A stretch of DNA of 25,364 nucleotides, from NCBI GenBank assembly GCA_900544425.1, contig UQUX01000010.1:1-25364 (forward strand). Direction: 5' to 3'. Below, one piece after another: positions 23,001 through 25,364 of this stretch (within the stretch, counting starts at the first letter, position 1; each line of letters begins with the position of its first letter). The notes below the pieces were generated by a model that did no database searches, had not been told where the DNA came from, and was given only the letters and a program-made list of their open reading frames with translations. The DNA is from an uncultured Collinsella sp. (GTDB taxonomy: Bacteria; Actinomycetota; Coriobacteriia; Coriobacteriales; Coriobacteriaceae). The position numbers and the translations under genes are program-made.

Positions 23001-24479
23001 GGACGAAAATGCCTCGGTCGCGATATCCTCAACGGCTATTCCGAGGTTTTTGGCAAAACCCTCGAGGAACGAGCCGCAGCCCGCAGAGCACGCCTCGTTG
23101 ACGACGATATCGGTCAGCACGCCGTGGTTGAGCCAGATGGCCTTCATATCCTGTCCGCCGATGTCGAGCACGAAGGTCGCATCGGGAACGCATGCGCACG
23201 CGGCGCGGGCGTGCGCGACCGTCTCGACCGTATGGTAGTCGGCGTGGAACGCGCGCGCGAAAAGCTCCTCGCCGTATCCCGTGGTGCCCACGGCATCGAT
23301 CGCAAGCGTGACTCCCGCTGTCTCCCAGCGGTTCTTCAAGCTGACAAGACCCTGTTGGGCGACGTCGAGCGGTCTGCCGTTATTAGACGCGTAGAACGAA
23401 TCGACAAGCTCACCCGCCTCATCGACCAGGGCGAACTTGGTCGTCGTGCTCCCCGAATCGATACCGAGCGCCACACGCACCGTCTCTCCGGGCGCATACG
23501 CATCCGGACCCTTTGCCGGCGTCTCTTTGCCATGGCGTGCCGTAAAATCCGCCTGCTCGGCAGGTGTGGCAAAAAAGGGCTGGGCAAGACGTCCCTCCCC
23601 GCTTGCGGGCGCGACCGTCTCGAGCTTATCCAGCCGGACAAAAGCGTCGGGAAGGTCGATCGGTTGGGACGATGCGAACATGTCGGTCAGCGACAGGGCG
23701 GCACCGCGCGCGACCATGATCTGCGGATCGCGCGGGACGATAACCTGATCGTCCGATAGATTCAGTTGCTCCCGGAACACGCGGACCAGTGTGGGGTTGT
23801 AGGCGAGCGTACCGCCCTCGAAGATTACCGGCGGCTCGATGTCGATACCCTGGGCCAGACCGCCGATCGTTTGGCGGGCGACCGCGTGAAGCGCCGAAAG
23901 CGCCAGGTCGGTGGTAGGAATGCCCTCGTTGAGCAGCGGCTGGATATCGGTCTTTGCGTACACGCCGCAGCGGCCCGAGACCTCGTGGACGGTCGTTCCC
24001 CGGCTTGCGAGCTGCTCGAACTCGCCCGATTCGGTGCCGACCCCCATGAGCTTTGCCATCTCGTCGATAAATGCACCGGTACCGCCTGCGCACGAGCCGT
24101 TCATGCGCATGTCGGCAACCTCGATGTCTCCCTTATCGTTGGTGCGGAAGAAGATCATCTTGGCGTCTTGGCCGCCCAGCTCGATGGCGCAGCGCGTCTG
24201 CGGATAGAACCTGCTGATCGCGAGCGCGTTGGCGACCACCTCCTGAACGTACGAGGCGCCCAGCGCGGTCGCGATATCGCGCGCACCCGAGCCGGTCACC
24301 GCAACGCGCAGCGACTCATGGGGAAAGCGCTCGGCGAGCTCGCCGAGCATGGCGCGCACGCTCGCTGTCTGACACGCCCCGTGGCGGCGATATCCCCACC
24401 ACGCCTCGGTCATATCCTCGTGCATCGCGTAAACTTTGGTCGTCGTCGACCCTACGTCCAGTCCTACTAGCAACGCCAT
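20040..24479 (-). CDS. Giant 2-hydroxyacyl-CoA dehydratase activase-related protein (1479 aa)
   Basis: The protein has two BcrA/BadF/HgdC-type ATPase domains in tandem. The first is at about 1-265 (VGLDVGSTTTK, IELGGQDAK, C130 in NGSCAGGTGAF, C171 in SGRCGVYAK). The second is at about 335-595 (LGIDSGSTTTK, LDIGGQDMK, C464 in NEACSAGCG, C503 in GSRCTVF). The two cysteines per domain are where HgdC-like activases bind an interfacial 4Fe-4S cluster. A Cys cluster follows (C627-x2-C630-x3-C634, then C653). The last 800 residues look like the DUF2229 and HgdB-like dehydratase-related parts (TSDTVCFPAK, ASRPYHNDPLVNHG, FGCGHDAYLTDE, NDICFPAQ). Such proteins couple ATP hydrolysis to low-potential electron transfer, but the substrate of this fused form is not known. 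The ATG follows CGGAG. tetR overlaps its end. Confidence 0.9.
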   Translation of the reverse strand: MALLVGLDVGSTTTKVYAMHEDMTEAWWGYRRHGACQTASVRAMLGELAERFPHESLRVAVTGSGARDIATALGASYVQEVVANALAISRFYPQTRCAIELGGQDAKMIFFRTNDKGDIEVADMRMNGSCAGGTGAFIDEMAKLMGVGTESGEFEQLASRGTTVHEVSGRCGVYAKTDIQPLLNEGIPTTDLALSALHAVARQTIGGLAQGIDIEPPVIFEGGTLAYNPTLVRVFREQLNLSDDQVIVPRDPQIMVARGAALSLTDMFASSQPIDLPDAFVRLDKLETVAPASGEGRLAQPFFATPAEQADFTARHGKETPAKGPDAYAPGETVRVALGIDSGSTTTKFALVDEAGELVDSFYASNNGRPLDVAQQGLVSLKNRWETAGVTLAIDAVGTTGYGEELFARAFHADYHTVETVAHARAACACVPDATFVLDIGGQDMKAIWLNHGVLTDIVVNEACSAGCGSFLEGFAKNLGIAVEDIATEAFSSKAPAVLGSRCTVFMNSSVVSEQRRGKGPGDIMAGLCRSIIENVFTKVIRVSNLNRLGDKVVVQGGTFRNDAVLRAFEQYLGKPVTRAPHPGLMGAIGIALLARGECRKGDAGTSFIGLDAVERFEHREFGGVTCRRCNNRCQRAVVAFGDGSLYVTGNRCPRGGAISWDELVREVPAAEELRPQGACEAQAPGTGRDRTAAAPNLFVDREKLLFESYPTVPVCGGRDVTIGIPRVLEFWDTMPFWSTFFSTLGFKVRVSGRSTKAMYERGLAHVTSDTVCFPAKLVHGHIRNLVDAGVDRIFMPIITTVPTENTASTSEWMCAVVKGYPYVMRNSDNPEERFGVPFDTPLFHWYDEGDRNRQLKAWCKETFDIDADLVAKATEQADRAQETFENQLQLRGRQVLENVREDGGYAVVIASRPYHNDPLVNHGLPKLFSERGIPVLTPDAVPGVCNVDLSNSRIDIVNNYHARMLSCAVIVASTPELELVQMGSFGCGHDAYLTDEIARMMGEMGSKVPMMIKLDESDVAGPMGIRVRSFIESVNRRRAEERAEGARVHAVHPLDDPYKVKYTKRDRHDKIALVPNTSHAFCRLMTAAMRNQGVRAEALDIGREDAIRLGKRYVHNDICFPAQIVIGEALAALESGKYDPHDVAVVTGKYIGDCRLTHYMPLLRRALDDAGYDYVPVLTNDDVDAHNAHPGFKLGLGPSIQIAYGLPMIDALEAMLRRIRPYELEKGAADAAFDRALDEVIEGMERSGLRGQATGFKRALAIMDAVPYDRSNPHPTVLIVGEYLLNFHLGANHEIERYLEDNGLEVIEARMTDVIRKTYFYKHAQSREFHVDLSLPEKAWYATADNLFELAHDRCDRLGAASPLYEPPTRMPELVRASDKILHHTFDAGEGVLIPAEILEHAKRGCRNFVILQPFGCLPNHVVGRGLIHALKEQYPTAQFLPLDYDPDVSFANVENRLQMLIMNAKAQGCGEAHGETA

Positions 24480-24528
24480 AATGCTCCGTCTCTCGCATTT
24501 TTCCTGCTAGAGATATACCACTCTACGT

Positions 24529-24549
24529 AATACAACAGACTGTTGTATT
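24529..24549. promoter_or_regulatory. Perfect palindromic operator of the activase-tetR operon
   Basis: AATACAACAG, one central base and CTGTTGTATT form a perfect 10+1+10 palindrome 50 bp before the activase ATG, near a TATATC -10-like box. Its size and symmetry fit a TetR dimer site. Confidence 0.8.
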
Positions 24550-24561
24550 TAAACTCCGTAT

Positions 24562-24594
24562 AAAAAGCGGCTGCCGAAACGCTTCAGCAGCCGC
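24562..24594 (-). terminator. Terminator downstream of the DUF2798 gene
   Basis: GCGGCTGC and GCAGCCGC form an 8-bp stem with a 12-nt loop; on the minus strand TTTTTAT follows. It isolates the activase operon from the upstream gene. Confidence 0.75.
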
Positions 24595-24706
24595 CGAATG
24601 CACCAACAGATTGTTCTGCGCGCTAGCACGTCGGGCAACGGAGCAGCACGGGCCCTCCGGTCATGCGCACCGCTCACGCCCGCGATGTCGCCGAGAGAGC
24701 TATCCA

Positions 24707-24758
24707 CGCTTAGGGCTCCAACCAAGCAAGTCGCCCGCGCTCAGCAGATCCCTAAGCG
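24707..24758. repeat. 9-bp inverted repeat at the 3' end of the DUF2798 gene
   Basis: CGCTTAGGG (24707-24715) and CCCTAAGCG (24750-24758) are perfect complements with a 34-nt spacer. The right arm ends 2 bp from the stop codon. The remaining 3' UTR down to 24600 shows no gene. Confidence 0.45.
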
Positions 24759-24760
24759 AG

Positions 24761-25318
24761 CTACTCGCACTCAGGAGCCATAGCCTGCTCCAAGAGCTCG
24801 GCATGCTCCTCCTCGAAAACCGTCCCCACAGGGAAGGCGCGACGGAAGACGAAGTGGGAAATCGGACCGGCTACCAAAAGGTTCCACGGCAGCGCCATCA
24901 CAAAATTATGCGGGATGTTGATCATCCAGATCGCGGGCACGGAATACAGGTTCGCAAGGATGCCGCCGGGCATGTGCGTCAGACCCTCGCAGGCACCGTA
25001 CAGCGACATGATGATAACCATGGGAACAACCATGCAGGAGCTGACGGCGAGCGTCATGGCAAGCGGCGAGCTCTTGCCCGGCGTGACCAGGAATTTAAAG
25101 GCGAAGCCCTTAGCAAGGGGGCTGGCAACAAACCAGTCGCAGCACATGGCAAAAACGTAGGCAACGGGGAAGCCGAGCCACGCGGCGGCAACAACCTCGC
25201 CGTTGATGGCCCCATGCTGCAGGGCGACGTTGTAGATGCTCATCCAGAGCACCATGCAAAAGCACATGATAAAGGTGAACAGCAGGCTCTCTCGTTTGTT
25301 GATAGGCATAAAGGGCAT
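24761..25318 (-). CDS. DUF2798-type integral membrane protein (185 aa)
   Basis: The protein has four or more hydrophobic segments: about 12-32 (LLFTFIMCFCMVLWMSIYNV), 44-62, 90-112 and 128-155. The start PINKRESLLFTFIMCFCMVL, with the MSIYN motif, resembles the DUF2798 family of small membrane proteins of unknown function. The C-terminus is acidic and cytoplasmic-like (EEEHAELLEQ). Two starts are possible. The ATG at 25318 has AAAGGA very close (2-3 nt), while the ATG at 25309 has it at 11 nt; the protein would lose three residues. The gene is monocistronic in view, and its promoter is at or beyond the window edge. No function is claimed. Confidence 0.8.
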   Translation of the reverse strand: MPFMPINKRESLLFTFIMCFCMVLWMSIYNVALQHGAINGEVVAAAWLGFPVAYVFAMCCDWFVASPLAKGFAFKFLVTPGKSSPLAMTLAVSSCMVVPMVIIMSLYGACEGLTHMPGGILANLYSVPAIWMINIPHNFVMALPWNLLVAGPISHFVFRRAFPVGTVFEEEHAELLEQAMAPECE

Positions 25319-25364
25319 GGTCCTTTCTGTGTTACGCCGCGGCACCACGCAACAAAAACGGGCG

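Noticed and set aside
1..25364. CRISPR arrays, insertion sequences and rRNA genes
   Set aside because: No regularly spaced repeat array, transposase or rRNA sequence was found on either strand.

Overview
The window looks like chromosome of a high-GC anaerobic gut actinobacterium of the class Coriobacteriia, most probably Collinsella or a close relative. This is inferred from GC-rich codon use, the housekeeping gene order and a giant fused 2-hydroxyacyl-CoA-dehydratase-activase gene; there is no rRNA here to prove it. About 18 protein genes and one tRNA can be supported.

Left end (1-4867): an AT-richer accessory segment next to tRNA-Thr(UGU). It holds the first 710 codons of a large Mrr-nuclease/DEAH-helicase protein that looks like a single-polypeptide (Type ISP) restriction-modification enzyme, an uncharacterised 262-residue protein, a small excisionase-like DNA-binding protein, and a divergent unknown protein with a C-terminal Cys/His cluster. 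No integrase is present. Three 12-bp direct repeats lie just beyond the tRNA terminator and may be the end of an integrated element.

4868-6431: a one-gene unit coding for a protein that fuses an N-terminal helix-turn-helix to a HipA-like kinase. It is preceded by a near-perfect 21-bp inverted repeat that brackets its promoter.

6459-11996 (minus strand): the conserved operon disA-ispD-ispF-cysS-rlmB-yacP, with very tight or overlapping junctions. It makes c-di-AMP, isoprenoid precursors, Cys-tRNA, a 23S rRNA methyltransferase and an NYN-type nuclease. A 102-nt nested stem-loop and a terminator separate cysS from rlmB. The order matches the Bacillus subtilis clpC-radA-disA-ispD-ispF-cysS-rlmB-yacP neighbourhood.

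12000-14890 (plus strand): the manganese exporter gene mntP behind a yybP-ykoY-type Mn2+ riboswitch with a clear terminator, then a hipBA toxin-antitoxin pair whose probable operator copies run into the mntP terminator.

14948-19174 (minus strand): pepD, then clpC. The clpC gene is split by an internal deletion with frameshift at about 17965, so it is either a pseudogene or an assembly error.

19367-25318 (minus strand): a TetR regulator overlapping the end of a 1479-codon acyl-CoA dehydratase activase-type gene, which is preceded by a perfect palindromic operator, and finally a DUF2798-type membrane protein gene.
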